Source: Xanthomonas prunicola (GTDB lineage Bacteria > Pseudomonadota > Gammaproteobacteria > Xanthomonadales > Xanthomonadaceae). Taken from it: a stretch of 64,000 bases of DNA. Made by a program: the position numbers and the translations under genes. Below are positions 25,467 to 35,092 of this stretch, piece after piece. Position 1 is the stretch's first letter. Every line of letters begins with the position of its first letter. The DNA lies in the NCBI RefSeq assembly GCF_002846205.1, contig NZ_PHKV01000002.1, positions 496,001 through 560,000 of the forward strand, written 5' to 3'. Below the pieces are notes generated by a model. That model searched no databases and had not been told where the DNA came from. It was given only the letters and a program-made list of their open reading frames with translations.

Positions 25467-25539
25467 GGGCACGCCGCGCGCGGCGTGTCTCGACGCTCCG
25501 CAGGCCTACTGCGCCCGCACTCACCGTGCATGACCCACG

Positions 25540-26820
25540 CTAGGGCTGCGCCGGCCAGGACTGCATGGCCGGCAGCGCCGTTTGCACCTGGGCCGGATCC
25601 AGACGCGTGCGCAACCAGGCCAGTGCGACCGGCAACGGGCATACCGTCTGGCCGTGACAACCGGGCAGCACCAGCGTGGACGAGGCCAGCGCATCGCCGT
25701 CGAAGCGTCCGCTGCGCAACGCCGACAGGCTCGGCATCAGGGTCCGCACGCGCAGCAACGGCGCGCCGTTGCGTTCGAGCACGTCCAGCACCAGCGCACC
25801 GCCGGGCGGATAGTCATCCGGGCGATCGCTGCGATGCCACTGCACGCCCATCAATCCACCGAGCGTGGCCAGGTTAGTGTCGTGGCCCACCAGTACCAGC
25901 AGCCGCGTGGATGGCGGCGCCAGTGCCGCCACCGGCGGGTCTTGCCCGACCGCCGCCTGCACCGTGGCCAGCAGATGCGCGAGCAGGTTGGATGCCGCCG
26001 CGCTGGCAACCGGCAACGAACGCTTGCTTTGGGCAAACGAGGCGTTGTGCAAGGCAATCAACTGCGCCACCGCCGCGCGATCCACCCGCCCCCAGCCGCG
26101 TTGTGCGGCGTCGAAGCCTTCGACGTCCTCCAGCATCAGATTCTCGGCCAGGCCACCGGCCAGCTTGAGCGTGCTGGCTGCAGCGGGCGATCCATCACGG
26201 GTGGCCGGATCGTAGAGCAGGCTGGTAGGCGGCGGCGTGGCGCAGCGTCCGTGCTGGCAGGCACTCAACACCGCCTGCAACTGCGCCAGCCGCACGCGCG
26301 TGTCCGCGTCCAGCTGCACCAGCGGCGCCGGCACCTTGCCGCCATCGAACAAGGCATTGCGCGTGCCCTCGGGCAAGGCCTGGTAGTGCATGGCGCAATC
26401 CGGCGCCATGCCCTGCAGCAACGCCTGCGCACTGGCGTGATTGCGGGCGGTGCTGTCGGCGATGGTGACGATCTGTTCGGTGCCGTCGCAGCCACTCGCG
26501 GGTAGTCCGAGCGGCGGGGCCAGCAGCGCGCGATAGCGTGCGCCCAAACTCTGCATGCCGGCCCGTCCGTGCGGCGTCAGCTGGCCCGGTGCCACCGGCC
26601 AGTTCGGCCATTGCTGCGCGCTGTAGCGATCCAACTGGCTACCGGACTGCGTCGGTGCGCGAATGCCATGCCGCACCAGCACGATGGTCAGGCGCAGCTG
26701 CGCGGTTGCTGCGACGGGCTCTTTCGCGGCCACTGGCGCCGCTGTCGGCAGACACAGCACCAGACTGAGCAGTGCGCGCCGCAACATCCTGGAAAGACGA
26801 TCGGTGCGCCTGGTCTGCAT
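25540..26820 (-). CDS. Periplasmic histidine acid phosphatase (phytase/AppA-like)
   Basis: The 426-residue protein has a signal peptide after a short N-terminal extension (MLRRALLSLVLCLPTAAPVAA). It carries the histidine acid phosphatase motif VLVRHGIRAPTQ, with the phosphorylated His51, and the proton-donor motif HD at 313-314 (VGHDTNL). Family members hydrolyse phytate or glucose-1-phosphate in the periplasm. The first ATG overlaps the stop of the upstream TonB receptor gene (TGATG), so translation is coupled to the receptor. This suggests the imported or surface-bound substrate is a phosphorylated compound, possibly a metal-phytate complex. Confidence 0.88.
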   Translation of the reverse strand: MQTRRTDRLSRMLRRALLSLVLCLPTAAPVAAKEPVAATAQLRLTIVLVRHGIRAPTQSGSQLDRYSAQQWPNWPVAPGQLTPHGRAGMQSLGARYRALLAPPLGLPASGCDGTEQIVTIADSTARNHASAQALLQGMAPDCAMHYQALPEGTRNALFDGGKVPAPLVQLDADTRVRLAQLQAVLSACQHGRCATPPPTSLLYDPATRDGSPAAASTLKLAGGLAENLMLEDVEGFDAAQRGWGRVDRAAVAQLIALHNASFAQSKRSLPVASAAASNLLAHLLATVQAAVGQDPPVAALAPPSTRLLVLVGHDTNLATLGGLMGVQWHRSDRPDDYPPGGALVLDVLERNGAPLLRVRTLMPSLSALRSGRFDGDALASSTLVLPGCHGQTVCPLPVALAWLRTRLDPAQVQTALPAMQSWPAQP

Positions 26821-29321
26821 CAGAAAGTCGCCGACAGATCGAGGAACACCCCGCGGCCGGCCAGGCCGAAGTACAGCGGCGCATTATCGGTCGAGCGCGT
26901 GCCGGCGTAGCCGATCAGCCGGTGCGTATCGAGCAGGTTATTGATCGCCAGGCTGAGCGAATAGCCCTTGAGATTCCAGGGACCATGGGTGCTGCGATAC
27001 CCGCCGGCCGCATCCAGGCTGGTGTAGGACGGCAGCCGCTCGTCGTTGCCGAACACCGTCGCGCCGCTGGCATCGGTGCGGTTGTCTACGCCGTAGCGCG
27101 CGCCGATGAACTTGTCCATCAACGAGCCATACCAACCGGTGCCGCTGTTGTAGAGCATGCCCAATGTGGCGGTGACGTGCGGGGCCGCCGCCACCTGCAC
27201 GCTACTGCCCTTGTAGGTGGCCTCGTTGTAGCTGGCGTTGCCGTACACGCTCATAGTCGGGCTCAGCGCCACGGTGGCTTCGCTCTCGATGCCGCGATAC
27301 ACCGCGCCACCGCCGTTGACGAAGGCCTGCTCGGTGCCGCTGCTGGTCGCCACGCGCGTCTGGCTGATGAAGTTGCTGAAGTCGATGTGGTACACGTCCA
27401 CGCCGAAGGTCAATCCACGATCGGCGTAGCCGGTGCCCAACTGCATGTTGGTGGTCAGTTCCGGATCCAGTCCGCGCGCACCATTGAGTTCGATCACATC
27501 GATCGGCGGCGCCAGGAAGCCACGCGCGACCTGCGCATACGCGCTCCAGTGGTCGTCGATGGCATCGTGCAGGCTCAGCGAGGGGAGCCAGGCGTCATAG
27601 CTGGCGCGCGTGTACGACGGCAGCGGCGGCGTGGACTTGTTCACCTCCGCGCTGAGTCGGCGCGCCACATCGGCGTAGCGCAGCCCTGGCGACAGCGTGA
27701 GCGCATCGCTCAGGCGCCAGGCGTATTCGACATAGGGCTGCGCGGTGTCGGTGCGGTCCTTGAGCCGGTAGTTATCCGCGTTGCCGTACTTGGTACCGGT
27801 CGGCATGCCCGTGCTCATGTCCAACGGCGTTTGATAGCGATGATCCAGCGCACGTTCCAGCCACACGCCGGTTTTGAGCTCACCCGGGCCGAGGTCGCGC
27901 GCCAGCCGCAACACGTCGCCGAACGCAAGATTGTCGTTATCGGCCAGCTTGCCCGGGACATCGATGGCGGCCTTGCCGATCTTCTTGCCGGCGGCGTTGT
28001 AGAAGGTGACGCCGTTGTCCTTGAGACTGTCGCTGGTTGGCTCGGTGGTCTTGTCGGCGCGGTGGTCGAAGGTGTTGGCGTAGACGCGGTTATCCACGTC
28101 CCAGCCGCCCCACTGCGTGAGCAAGGCCAGGTAGCTGAAACTGGAGTAATACGCCGCATCGTTGTAGCCGGTGTAATTCTGCAGTGCCGGATCCTCACCC
28201 AACCCGGTGCGCCACCCGTTGACGGCGATCTGCGCCTTGGTGGCGCCCTGCACGGTGTTCTGGTGTTCCTGGTTGTAGCTGGTGACGAAGGTCAGCGTGC
28301 TGGCCTCGCCCACGTCGCTGATGGTCTTGATGAAGGCGTGTTCGCGGCGGTCGTCGGTGCCGTCGAGATAGGTGTCGCTGTGTTCCTTGGACAGATCCAC
28401 CAGCAAGCGCGTGCCGCTGCCGAGATGTTGCTCCACGCTGACCCCGCCGGCGACCGTGTTCCAGCTGCCGACCGTGCCGTAGGCGGTGACGCCGTCGACC
28501 GTGCCGGGATCGCGCGAGCGCAGGCCGACGGTGCCGCCAAAGGTGGCGTTGCCGATGGTCGCGCCGCCGCCCGGGCCACGATCGATTTCCGCCTGGCCGA
28601 GGATGTGGTTGTTGAAGTAGGCCGAAGTGGTGTGGTGCAGATCGCTGGCATCGCCGAAGGGAATGCCGTCGAAGGTGATGTTGAACTGGCCATCCTGGAA
28701 GCCGCGGATCGAAATGCCTTCGTTCTTGCCCATGCCCGGCCCTTCCGGCGAGGTGACGCTGACGCTGGGCGCGTACTTGATGATGTCGTCGTAATTGGCA
28801 TTGAAGCGCAGGCCATCGCGGATGAAACGCTCATCGATGACCGAGGTGGGCTGGATCGCGTCCAGCGGCGGGGCGCTGGGTGCGAGCGTATCGACCTGGT
28901 TGGCCACCACGGTGACCGGTGCCAGATCGCGTGCCGCGCTTCGGTCGGCGCTGGCTTCCGCCGGCGCCGCCTTGGCAGCCGATGGAGGCGCGGGCGCGCT
29001 GGCCGGCGCGGCTGGGGCGATGCTCAGCGAGGTGGCAGTGAGCTGGCGCGCGGCCAGCCCGGTACCGCCGAGCAGGCGCTGCAACTGCGCCAGCGGCGCC
29101 AGCCCGGCCGGCGCACCGGGGCTGCGCAGGTGCGCGGTCAGCGCCGGATCGTAGATCAGCTGCAACCCGCTGGTCTGGGCGAATTGCTCCAGCGCCGTGT
29201 CCAGGCTGGCCGGAGCGATGGCCGGCGCCGCCTGCGCCGACGGTGTGGCAGCGACGGCGGTCAGGGTCGGCGGCAGGGCGGTGAGCAGCAGGGCGATCTG
29301 GAGGGCGAGCGGGTGGCGCAT
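26820..29321 (-). CDS. TonB-dependent receptor with signalling (STN) domain, FecA type
   Basis: The 833-residue outer-membrane receptor has a signal peptide and an STN domain at about 35-100 (LDTALEQFAQTSGLQLIYDP). A low-complexity Ala/Pro linker, the TonB-dependent plug and a 22-strand barrel ending in VFLDLSATF follow. The STN domain is the one that talks to FecR-type anti-sigma factors, and fecR and fecI homologues lie just upstream on the same strand. It belongs to the transducer class. The coupled downstream phosphatase gene points to a phosphate-containing ligand, but the ligand cannot be read from the sequence. Confidence 0.93.
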   Translation of the reverse strand: MRHPLALQIALLLTALPPTLTAVAATPSAQAAPAIAPASLDTALEQFAQTSGLQLIYDPALTAHLRSPGAPAGLAPLAQLQRLLGGTGLAARQLTATSLSIAPAAPASAPAPPSAAKAAPAEASADRSAARDLAPVTVVANQVDTLAPSAPPLDAIQPTSVIDERFIRDGLRFNANYDDIIKYAPSVSVTSPEGPGMGKNEGISIRGFQDGQFNITFDGIPFGDASDLHHTTSAYFNNHILGQAEIDRGPGGGATIGNATFGGTVGLRSRDPGTVDGVTAYGTVGSWNTVAGGVSVEQHLGSGTRLLVDLSKEHSDTYLDGTDDRREHAFIKTISDVGEASTLTFVTSYNQEHQNTVQGATKAQIAVNGWRTGLGEDPALQNYTGYNDAAYYSSFSYLALLTQWGGWDVDNRVYANTFDHRADKTTEPTSDSLKDNGVTFYNAAGKKIGKAAIDVPGKLADNDNLAFGDVLRLARDLGPGELKTGVWLERALDHRYQTPLDMSTGMPTGTKYGNADNYRLKDRTDTAQPYVEYAWRLSDALTLSPGLRYADVARRLSAEVNKSTPPLPSYTRASYDAWLPSLSLHDAIDDHWSAYAQVARGFLAPPIDVIELNGARGLDPELTTNMQLGTGYADRGLTFGVDVYHIDFSNFISQTRVATSSGTEQAFVNGGGAVYRGIESEATVALSPTMSVYGNASYNEATYKGSSVQVAAAPHVTATLGMLYNSGTGWYGSLMDKFIGARYGVDNRTDASGATVFGNDERLPSYTSLDAAGGYRSTHGPWNLKGYSLSLAINNLLDTHRLIGYAGTRSTDNAPLYFGLAGRGVFLDLSATF

Positions 29322-29566
29322 GGGGACGTCATTCCAACGGGAGTGAGAGGGAGATCACGCGGGTAACGCGACCGACCTCGTACATGAGTGGCCCCGGGGG
29401 CGCCACGGACACCTCGGTTTTCGTGAATTTTTTTTGACAGGCGCTGTTGAGGCACGCGGGAGTGCCAGCAACGCAGGAGCCACGGCGGCAGCACTCGGGC
29501 GTTGCGAGCAGGCCCAGCACTACCCAGCGAGCGCGAACCCGGAGCGCAGCCGCCGTCGCCCAAGTG

Positions 29567-30652
29567 TCAGCGCGCGGTGCGCACCGTCACGCGCGCCTGC
29601 CCGCGCTCCACGCGCACGCCTGGTATGGCGGACACATAGGCGAGGAAGGCGGCGTTGTCGCGCAGATGGAAGACGCCGCTGACGCGGCGCTGGGCCAGTC
29701 GCGGGTCGTCGATCTCCACGGGCACCGAGGCGAAGGCATTGAAGCGGCGCGCGACCTCGGCCAGCGGCTGGTCGTGCAGGCTGACGCGGTCGGGCATCCA
29801 GGCCGTGGCGGTCGCCAGATCGGCGTGCGGCTCCAGCGCCAGTACCTGCCCGCCGGCATCCAGCTGCGCTTGCTGACCGGCACGCAGATCGGCCAGCACC
29901 GCACCGGTGTCGCGCCAGCGCGCCAACCATCGCGCCGGCTGTGCGTGCACTTGCACGTGCCCGCTGAGCACGGTGACGCGTGCCGCTGCACCATCGTGCT
30001 GCACGCCGAACACAGTGCCGATATCGCGCAGCAACACGCGGCCGGTCCGGACCTGCAGCGGTCGGTGTGGATCGCGCCCGACATCGAACAGCGCCGCGCC
30101 TTGCAGAAGATCGATGCGGCGCCGTTCGGGCGTATAGCGCACGGCGATCGCGCTGCCGCGATCCAGTTGGACGCGACTGCCGTCGGGCAGATCGACGATG
30201 CGTCCTGCCGCCGTGGCACGGTAGACCACGCCGCCCGGCACGGCCGGCGGCGTCAGCAGCCAGCCGGCACTGAGCACCGCAATCGCCACGCTGGCCGCCA
30301 GCGCCCACCGGCGCGCAGGAAAGGCGCGTTTGCGCGCCGCACGTGCAGCGCCGCCGCGCGGCAACGGGTCGAACGCCGCGGTGCGCCGCAGCGGCACCAC
30401 CACCCCTTCGTCGTGCAGCGCGCGCCGGCACAAGTCGTCGACCTCGATGGTTTGCTGCTGCGCTGCCAGCGGCAAGTCGGCGAACAGCCGCACAACTGCC
30501 AGATACTCGGTGACATGCGTCGGCGAGGCACGCAGCCAGTCCAGGAACGCGGCCTGGTGGGACGCACTGGGCTGGCCCTCGTGCAGCAGCAGATACCAGT
30601 CGGTGGCGGCTTGCGTGGCGGCACGCGGGCTGGATGGACGTGGCTCAGCCAT
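29567..30652 (-). CDS. FecR-family anti-sigma/sigma regulator
   Basis: The 361-residue inner-membrane protein has a DUF4880-like cytoplasmic N-terminus (ATDWYLLLHEGQPSASHQAAFLDWLRASPTH, here in short), one transmembrane helix (WALAASVAIAVLSAGWLL) and a periplasmic FecR domain (LPDGSRVQLDRGSAIAVRY, LFDVGRDPHRPLQVRTG). A C-terminal secretin/STN-like piece ends the protein. It transmits the receptor signal to the ECF sigma factor. The start MAEPRPSSPRAA overlaps the sigma gene by 8 bp. A 245-bp gap separates it from the receptor gene and may hold the sigma-dependent promoter. Confidence 0.92.
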   Translation of the reverse strand: MAEPRPSSPRAATQAATDWYLLLHEGQPSASHQAAFLDWLRASPTHVTEYLAVVRLFADLPLAAQQQTIEVDDLCRRALHDEGVVVPLRRTAAFDPLPRGGAARAARKRAFPARRWALAASVAIAVLSAGWLLTPPAVPGGVVYRATAAGRIVDLPDGSRVQLDRGSAIAVRYTPERRRIDLLQGAALFDVGRDPHRPLQVRTGRVLLRDIGTVFGVQHDGAAARVTVLSGHVQVHAQPARWLARWRDTGAVLADLRAGQQAQLDAGGQVLALEPHADLATATAWMPDRVSLHDQPLAEVARRFNAFASVPVEIDDPRLAQRRVSGVFHLRDNAAFLAYVSAIPGVRVERGQARVTVRTAR

Positions 30653-31163
30653 AGCCCGCCATTCCCTCCCGACACAGCACCACGCCACGCGCGATGTGTT
30701 TCTTGACCATCGGCACGGAGATCTGCAGCCGCTCGGCGATCTGCCGGTGGTCCAGCCCTTCGCGGTAGCGCAGCACCATCGCCGCACGGCAGCGCGGCGG
30801 CAGCCGCTGCATCAACAGCGCCAAGCGCGCGCGGCGCTGCTCGGCATGCAGTTCGCTGTCAGCCTGAAACGGCACCGACAAGGCCTCGTCCACACAGGAG
30901 TCGAGCGTGGCGGCAGCGCCCCCGTGACGCTGCTGACGCATCCCCTGCTCCTTGAGCAGATTGGCCGCGATGGTGAACAAATAAGCTTCGGGATTGGCGA
31001 TTTCGCCGGCCTGCACCTGACTGCGTTGCAGACGCAGATAGACCTCCTGCACCAGATCTTCGGCATCCCAGGCGGGCGCGCGACGACGCAGGAAATAGCG
31101 GTTGAGCGATGGCCGCCACTGCAGGAACAGCCGGGACAGCAGCGGCGATGCATCGGAGCGCAA
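30645..31163 (-). CDS. ECF sigma factor, FecI type
   Basis: The protein has sigma-70 region 2 (WDAEDLVQEVYLRLQRS, NPEAYLFTIAANLL) and region 4 (LPPRCRAAMVLRYREGLDH, RQIAERLQISVPMVKKHI), typical of FecI-like sigma factors of about 170 residues. No ATG lies at the expected N-terminus. I placed the start at a TTG giving 172 residues; an in-frame ATG 162 bp upstream would add an arginine/serine-rich extension without family similarity. It is the first gene of the sigma-regulator-receptor-phosphatase unit. I found no clear Fur box in the upstream 350 bp. Confidence 0.88.
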   Translation of the reverse strand: MRSDASPLLSRLFLQWRPSLNRYFLRRRAPAWDAEDLVQEVYLRLQRSQVQAGEIANPEAYLFTIAANLLKEQGMRQQRHGGAAATLDSCVDEALSVPFQADSELHAEQRRARLALLMQRLPPRCRAAMVLRYREGLDHRQIAERLQISVPMVKKHIARGVVLCREGMAGYG

Positions 31164-31529
31164 GACGAAAGACAGCCGGCCAGAAGAACGCCACTCAGGC
31201 TGCGTGGACTGGATGACACCTGGATGACAGCGGCCGCGCCCGTTGCCGCACGTTGCACTTGGCGCGTGGGTGCCTGTAGGTGCCGACGATGGCGTCGGTG
31301 CCGGCGATCCAAGGAATCGAAACATCCACGCTGCGGAAGACCCCTACAAACAGGGGCGTCAGCTGCACATTGGCGAACGCGATGCGTTTGGCCGCGGATT
31401 GGCCGGGCCAGGAGAGAATCGCCCCGCCCTGCAGGGTGCCCAGACGCTGCGGTTTCGGCTGCGCCATCGATGCACACCGCAGCGTGGTCACACCCACCGG
31501 GATTGCACCTGGCTGCCGCCTACAACGAC
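31164..31529. other. Intergenic region upstream of the FecI-type sigma gene
   Basis: This stretch must contain the promoter of the sigma-regulator-receptor unit. A 100-codon open frame crosses it on the minus strand, but it has no recognisable domain or ribosome binding site, so I do not call it a gene. Confidence 0.4.
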
Positions 31530-31553
31530 AAAGGCCCGCCGAAGCGGGCCTTT
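31530..31553 (-). terminator. Intrinsic terminator after the YceI gene
   Basis: A perfect 10-bp stem AAAGGCCCGC/GCGGGCCTTT with a CGAA tetraloop lies 22 bp after the yceI-like stop codon. On the minus strand it continues into TGTCGTTG, giving a modest U content. Confidence 0.65.
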
Positions 31554-31575
31554 GCCTGGACAGCAGCGAGACCGA

Positions 31576-32313
31576 TTACTTGGCCGCGGCATCCTTCGCA
31601 GCCGCATCGCCCGCCTTGGCCTGCAGGGCTTCGGTGGTGATGCGGATCTTCACTTCGTCGCTGACGTTCGGGGCGTACTGGCCCAGACCGAAATCACTGC
31701 GCTTGATGGTGGTGGTGGCGTCGAAACCAGCCGCCGGCACCTTCTTCATCGGGTGCTCGCCGGCACCGTTGAGGGTGACGTCCAGCACGACCGGCTTGGT
31801 CTGACCCTTGATGGTCAGATCGCCAGTGACGGCCAACTTGTTGGTGCCGGCCGCTTCCACCTTGGTGCTTTTGAAGGTGGCGGTCGGGAACTTGGCCGCG
31901 TCGAAGAAATCACCGCTCTTGAGGTGTTCGTCGAACTTGGCGGTGAAGCTGTTCAAGCCGGACAGCGGCAGGGTGACCTGCACGGTGGACTTGGTCACGT
32001 CGGCCGCGTCGTACACCAGGGTGCCGTCGACATTGCCGAAGTGCGCGCTCGGGTTGGAGAAGCCGAAGTGGCTCCACTGCGCCAGCACGTCGGTGTGCGA
32101 CGGGTCCAGGGTGTAGGTGCCCGATGCCACTTCCACGGCCGGGGCGGTCGAGGCGGCAGGCGCCGGTGCCGGCGCAGCAGCGGCGTCGGCCGGAGCGGTG
32201 GCAGCAGGCGTGGTTTCGGCGGCTGGTGCTGCGGTGTTGTCGGCCGGCTTGGAGCAGGCGGCAATGGCCAGGGTCAGGGCGAGCGGCAGCAACAGCTTGT
32301 GGGTGGTCTTCAT
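31576..32313 (-). CDS. YceI-family lipoprotein
   Basis: The 245-residue protein has a lipoprotein signal ending in LAIAAC (Cys20), an Ala/Pro/Thr-rich linker to about residue 62 and a YceI lipocalin-like domain. That domain runs from YTLDPSHTDVLAQWSHFGFS to SDFGLGQYAPNVSDEVKI. Such proteins bind isoprenoid or other hydrophobic ligands in the periplasm, and their role is generally poorly defined. A Lys/Ala-rich tail ends the protein. It is a single-gene unit with its own terminator. Confidence 0.92.
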   Translation of the reverse strand: MKTTHKLLLPLALTLAIAACSKPADNTAAPAAETTPAATAPADAAAAPAPAPAASTAPAVEVASGTYTLDPSHTDVLAQWSHFGFSNPSAHFGNVDGTLVYDAADVTKSTVQVTLPLSGLNSFTAKFDEHLKSGDFFDAAKFPTATFKSTKVEAAGTNKLAVTGDLTIKGQTKPVVLDVTLNGAGEHPMKKVPAAGFDATTTIKRSDFGLGQYAPNVSDEVKIRITTEALQAKAGDAAAKDAAAK

Positions 32314-32518
32314 TGAAACTCCATGTGATGAGAGACGCGTTGGATCAACGCGGGTGGGACAGATGCAGACGGACGAGGACTGCAGGAAACCGAGAGACCA
32401 TGTACGTCGAGACGGCGAGCCAGATCAAGCGGTCGGCCGGCGAACGGCCAACTGCATCGCTTAAACGCGGCAGGCATGCACGCTGTGCAGAGCTCGCGCC
32501 CCGCAAGCATGCATCGCC

Positions 32519-33109
32519 TTACTCCAAGCGCGCGGCTTCGTCGAAGCTCAAGCGTGGCGAACGCGGGAATAGCCCGGCCGGGTCGCCGTAGCCAAGATTG
32601 ATCAGGAAGTTGGACTTGATTGGCGTGCCGGCGAAGAACGCCGCATCCACCTTGGCGTTGTCGAAGCCGGACATCGGGCCGGCATCCAGCCCCAGCGCAC
32701 GCGCGGCCAGGATCAGGTAGGCGCCTTGCAGCGAGCCATTGCGGAACGCCGATTCGGTGCGGCCTTCGCGCGGGCCGTCGAACCAGCTTTTGGCGTCGGC
32801 ATGCGGGAACAGGTACGGCAGCTTTTCGTGGAAGTCCTCATCGTGCGCCACGATCACCGTCACCGGCGCGGCCAGGGTCTTGCCGGCGTTGCCCTCGGAC
32901 AACGCCGGCTTGAGCTTGGCCTTGCCCTCGGCGCTGGTCACGAACACAAAGCGCGCCGGACAGCTATTGGCCGCGGTGGGGCCCCACTTCACCAACTCAT
33001 ACAGCTCACGCAGCACCTCCTGGCTGACCGGCTTGTCGGCAAACGCGTTTTGCGTGCGGGCGGTGCGGAACAGCTGATCCAGTGCGGCGGCGTTGAGCGA
33101 GTCGGACAT
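32519..33109 (-). CDS. Nitroreductase-family protein, malonic semialdehyde reductase (RutE-like)
   Basis: The 196-residue flavoprotein matches the RutE/HadB-type nitroreductases: [60 protein letters not shown]. These enzymes reduce 3-oxopropanoate (malonic semialdehyde) or other aldehydes and quinones with NAD(P)H and FMN. The start [12 protein letters not shown] follows GGAGTGCTC. It is a single gene divergent from the ELM1-like gene. No rut pathway genes are adjacent, so the physiological substrate is uncertain. Confidence 0.9.
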   Translation of the reverse strand: MSDSLNAAALDQLFRTARTQNAFADKPVSQEVLRELYELVKWGPTAANSCPARFVFVTSAEGKAKLKPALSEGNAGKTLAAPVTVIVAHDEDFHEKLPYLFPHADAKSWFDGPREGRTESAFRNGSLQGAYLILAARALGLDAGPMSGFDNAKVDAAFFAGTPIKSNFLINLGYGDPAGLFPRSPRLSFDEAARLE

Positions 33110-33243
33110 GAGCACTCCAGAAGAAGGGGTGGTGCGACGGTAGGCTGCAGCGTCGGCGCCAGTGTGAAGACCCGCAGTGTAGAGTGACGCGATTGCCGCC
33201 ACACGCGTTCAATCTGAAACAAATCTATGTCGGATCTGAAACG

Positions 33244-34203
33244 ATGGGCCTGACCTGGGCGTTGAGCGACGGCCGCGCCGGCAATGCGCGTCAGGCCGAA
33301 GCACTGGCCCAGGCCCTGTCCGGCACCACCGCGGAGGCCCTGCATCTGCAGGCACGCGTGCCCTGGCGTTGGGCCGCGCCGCGCCTGCTGCCGGGGGCCG
33401 CGGCGGCCTTTGGCCCCACGTTCGCCGACCGTCTGCAGCAGCCGCCCACGGTCGCGATCGGTTGTGGCCGCCAGGCGGCGCTGGCCACCCGCTTGCTCCG
33501 CACCCGCGGCAGCCGGGTGGTGCAAATCCTCGATCCGCGCCTGGACCGCCGCCACTGGGATCTGCTGATCGTGCCGGCACACGACGCACTGCGCGGCGGC
33601 AACGTACTGCCGGTGCTCGGCAGCCTGCATCCGGTCGATGACGCCTGGCTGGCCGCCGGCCGCGCGGACTTCCCCCAGCTTGCCCGCCTGCCCGGCCCGA
33701 GACTGGCGCTGCTGGTCGGCGGCCCGACCGCGCAGGTGCCGTGGACGCTGCAGGACCTGGCAGCGCTGTGCGCACACCTGCGCGAGCAGCTCCGCGCGGC
33801 CGGCGGTAGCCTGCTGATCACCGCTTCGCGACGCACCCCACCCGCGGCGATCGCCACGCTGCGCGCGGCCTGCACCGACCTGCCGCATCGATTGTGGTGC
33901 GACCCGCGCGACGGCACGAACCCCTACGCTGGTCTGCTCGGCTGGGCCGACGCCCTGATCGCCACGGCCGATTCGGTCAACCTGCTGTCGGAGGCCTGCG
34001 CCACCCGCGTCGCGGTCGCTGCCGCCTTTGCCGAGCAGGCACGCGGGCGGGTGCTGAGCTACCTGCAGGCCTTGCGACAACGCCAGCGATTGCAGGCAAC
34101 CGCTGACGTCCTCGGCCTGCGCGCCGATACCGTTCCTATCCGCGAGACCGAACGCATCGCCCTGCAGGTGCGTGCACGCCTGCAGGGCGATGCCACCGCG
34201 TGA
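33244..34203 (+). CDS. ELM1/GtrOC1-family protein (DUF1022)
   Basis: The 319-residue protein matches the mitochondrial fission ELM1-like family, a glycosyltransferase-like fold seen in many proteobacteria. Typical blocks are WALSDGRAGNARQAEALAQAL near the start (given here in part), a GCGRQAALATRLLR motif, GGPTAQVPWT and a C-terminal TADSVNLLSEACAT. The bacterial function is not established; proximity to envelope genes in other genomes suggests glycolipid or LPS-related work. The start MGLTWALSDGRAG is the family N-terminus; the frame is open for 20 codons upstream. Confidence 0.88.
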   Translation: MGLTWALSDGRAGNARQAEALAQALSGTTAEALHLQARVPWRWAAPRLLPGAAAAFGPTFADRLQQPPTVAIGCGRQAALATRLLRTRGSRVVQILDPRLDRRHWDLLIVPAHDALRGGNVLPVLGSLHPVDDAWLAAGRADFPQLARLPGPRLALLVGGPTAQVPWTLQDLAALCAHLREQLRAAGGSLLITASRRTPPAAIATLRAACTDLPHRLWCDPRDGTNPYAGLLGWADALIATADSVNLLSEACATRVAVAAAFAEQARGRVLSYLQALRQRQRLQATADVLGLRADTVPIRETERIALQVRARLQGDATA

Positions 34204-34233
34204 TGCAAACCCGCAGAGCAAGGACGCTCGGCC

Positions 34234-35092
34234 ATGACCCAGCCACGCAAGATCCCACTCCACCTGCGCCACGCCCTGGCAGTCCTGCTCGCGGTGGTGC
34301 CGCTGGCTGCGGTGGCGGCGACGCCACCGTGCCAGCCGCGCTATCCCACCCCGCAAGCCACCGCAGCGATGTTCGACATGGCCAGCTCCACCGCCGAGAT
34401 GCTGGATGCGCTGCCCGATGCACGTGTGGTCGTGCTGGCGCGCGGCGGCCAGGATTTGAGTCGCTATGGCCTGAAACCCAGCCACCTGGCGTTCGCCATG
34501 CGCGACGACGATGGCATCTGGCGCGTTGGCCACCTGCTCGATCGCTGCAAGAGCGACGCCTCGCAGCTCTACGTCGAAGGCCTGCGCAATTTCGTCGGCG
34601 AAAGCGCCACCAGCAGCGACCTGCGTTGTCGGCGTCCTGACACCCGCGGTCCAGCAGCGCCTGCAAGCGCTATTGAGCGACTCCGGCGAGCTCGCGCATC
34701 GCCTGCATGAGACGCGCTACAGCATGGTGGCCCATCCGTTCTCCACCGACTACCAGACTTCCAACCAATGGGTGTTGGAAGTCTTGGCAGCGGCGTTGGC
34801 AGCCGATGCGCAACCTCCGACGGCCATCAGCGACCGCCGCACGGCGTAGGCCTGGTTGCAAGCGGCGCGCTATCACCCCAGCATGCTGCATCTGGATGTG
34901 CGGCAACGCCTGGGCGCACGCTTTGTCGCAGCCAATGCCACCACCACCGATCACCCGGTCGGCGAGCGCGTTTCCGGCAACTATTCGGTGGTGACCGTCG
35001 AATCGGCGTTCGATTTCCTGCATCAACGCGACGCCCTCGCACAGGAGCTGTCGATCCCACACGCCACTGCCATCGCTGGCGCCACGCCATGA
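34234..35092 (+). pseudogene. DUF2145-like secreted protein, frameshifted and with an amber stop
   Basis: The first frame gives a signal peptide (LAVLLAVVPLAAVAA) and a domain to SSDLRC. The similarity then continues one frame over, with VGVLTPAVQQRLQALL. An extra T at about 34627 (CGTTGTC instead of CGTGTC) explains the shift. In the second frame a TAG at 34847-34849 interrupts the coding sequence, which carries on in the same frame as AWLQAARYHPSMLHL to a final TGA. Correcting both would give about 285 residues. The final TGA overlaps the ATG of the next gene, as in an intact operon, so inactivation is recent. Confidence 0.78.

Noticed and set aside
31195..31497. A 100-codon minus-strand frame upstream of the FecI-type gene
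   Set aside because: There is no domain or ribosome binding site, and it overlaps the sequence expected to hold the sigma gene promoter.
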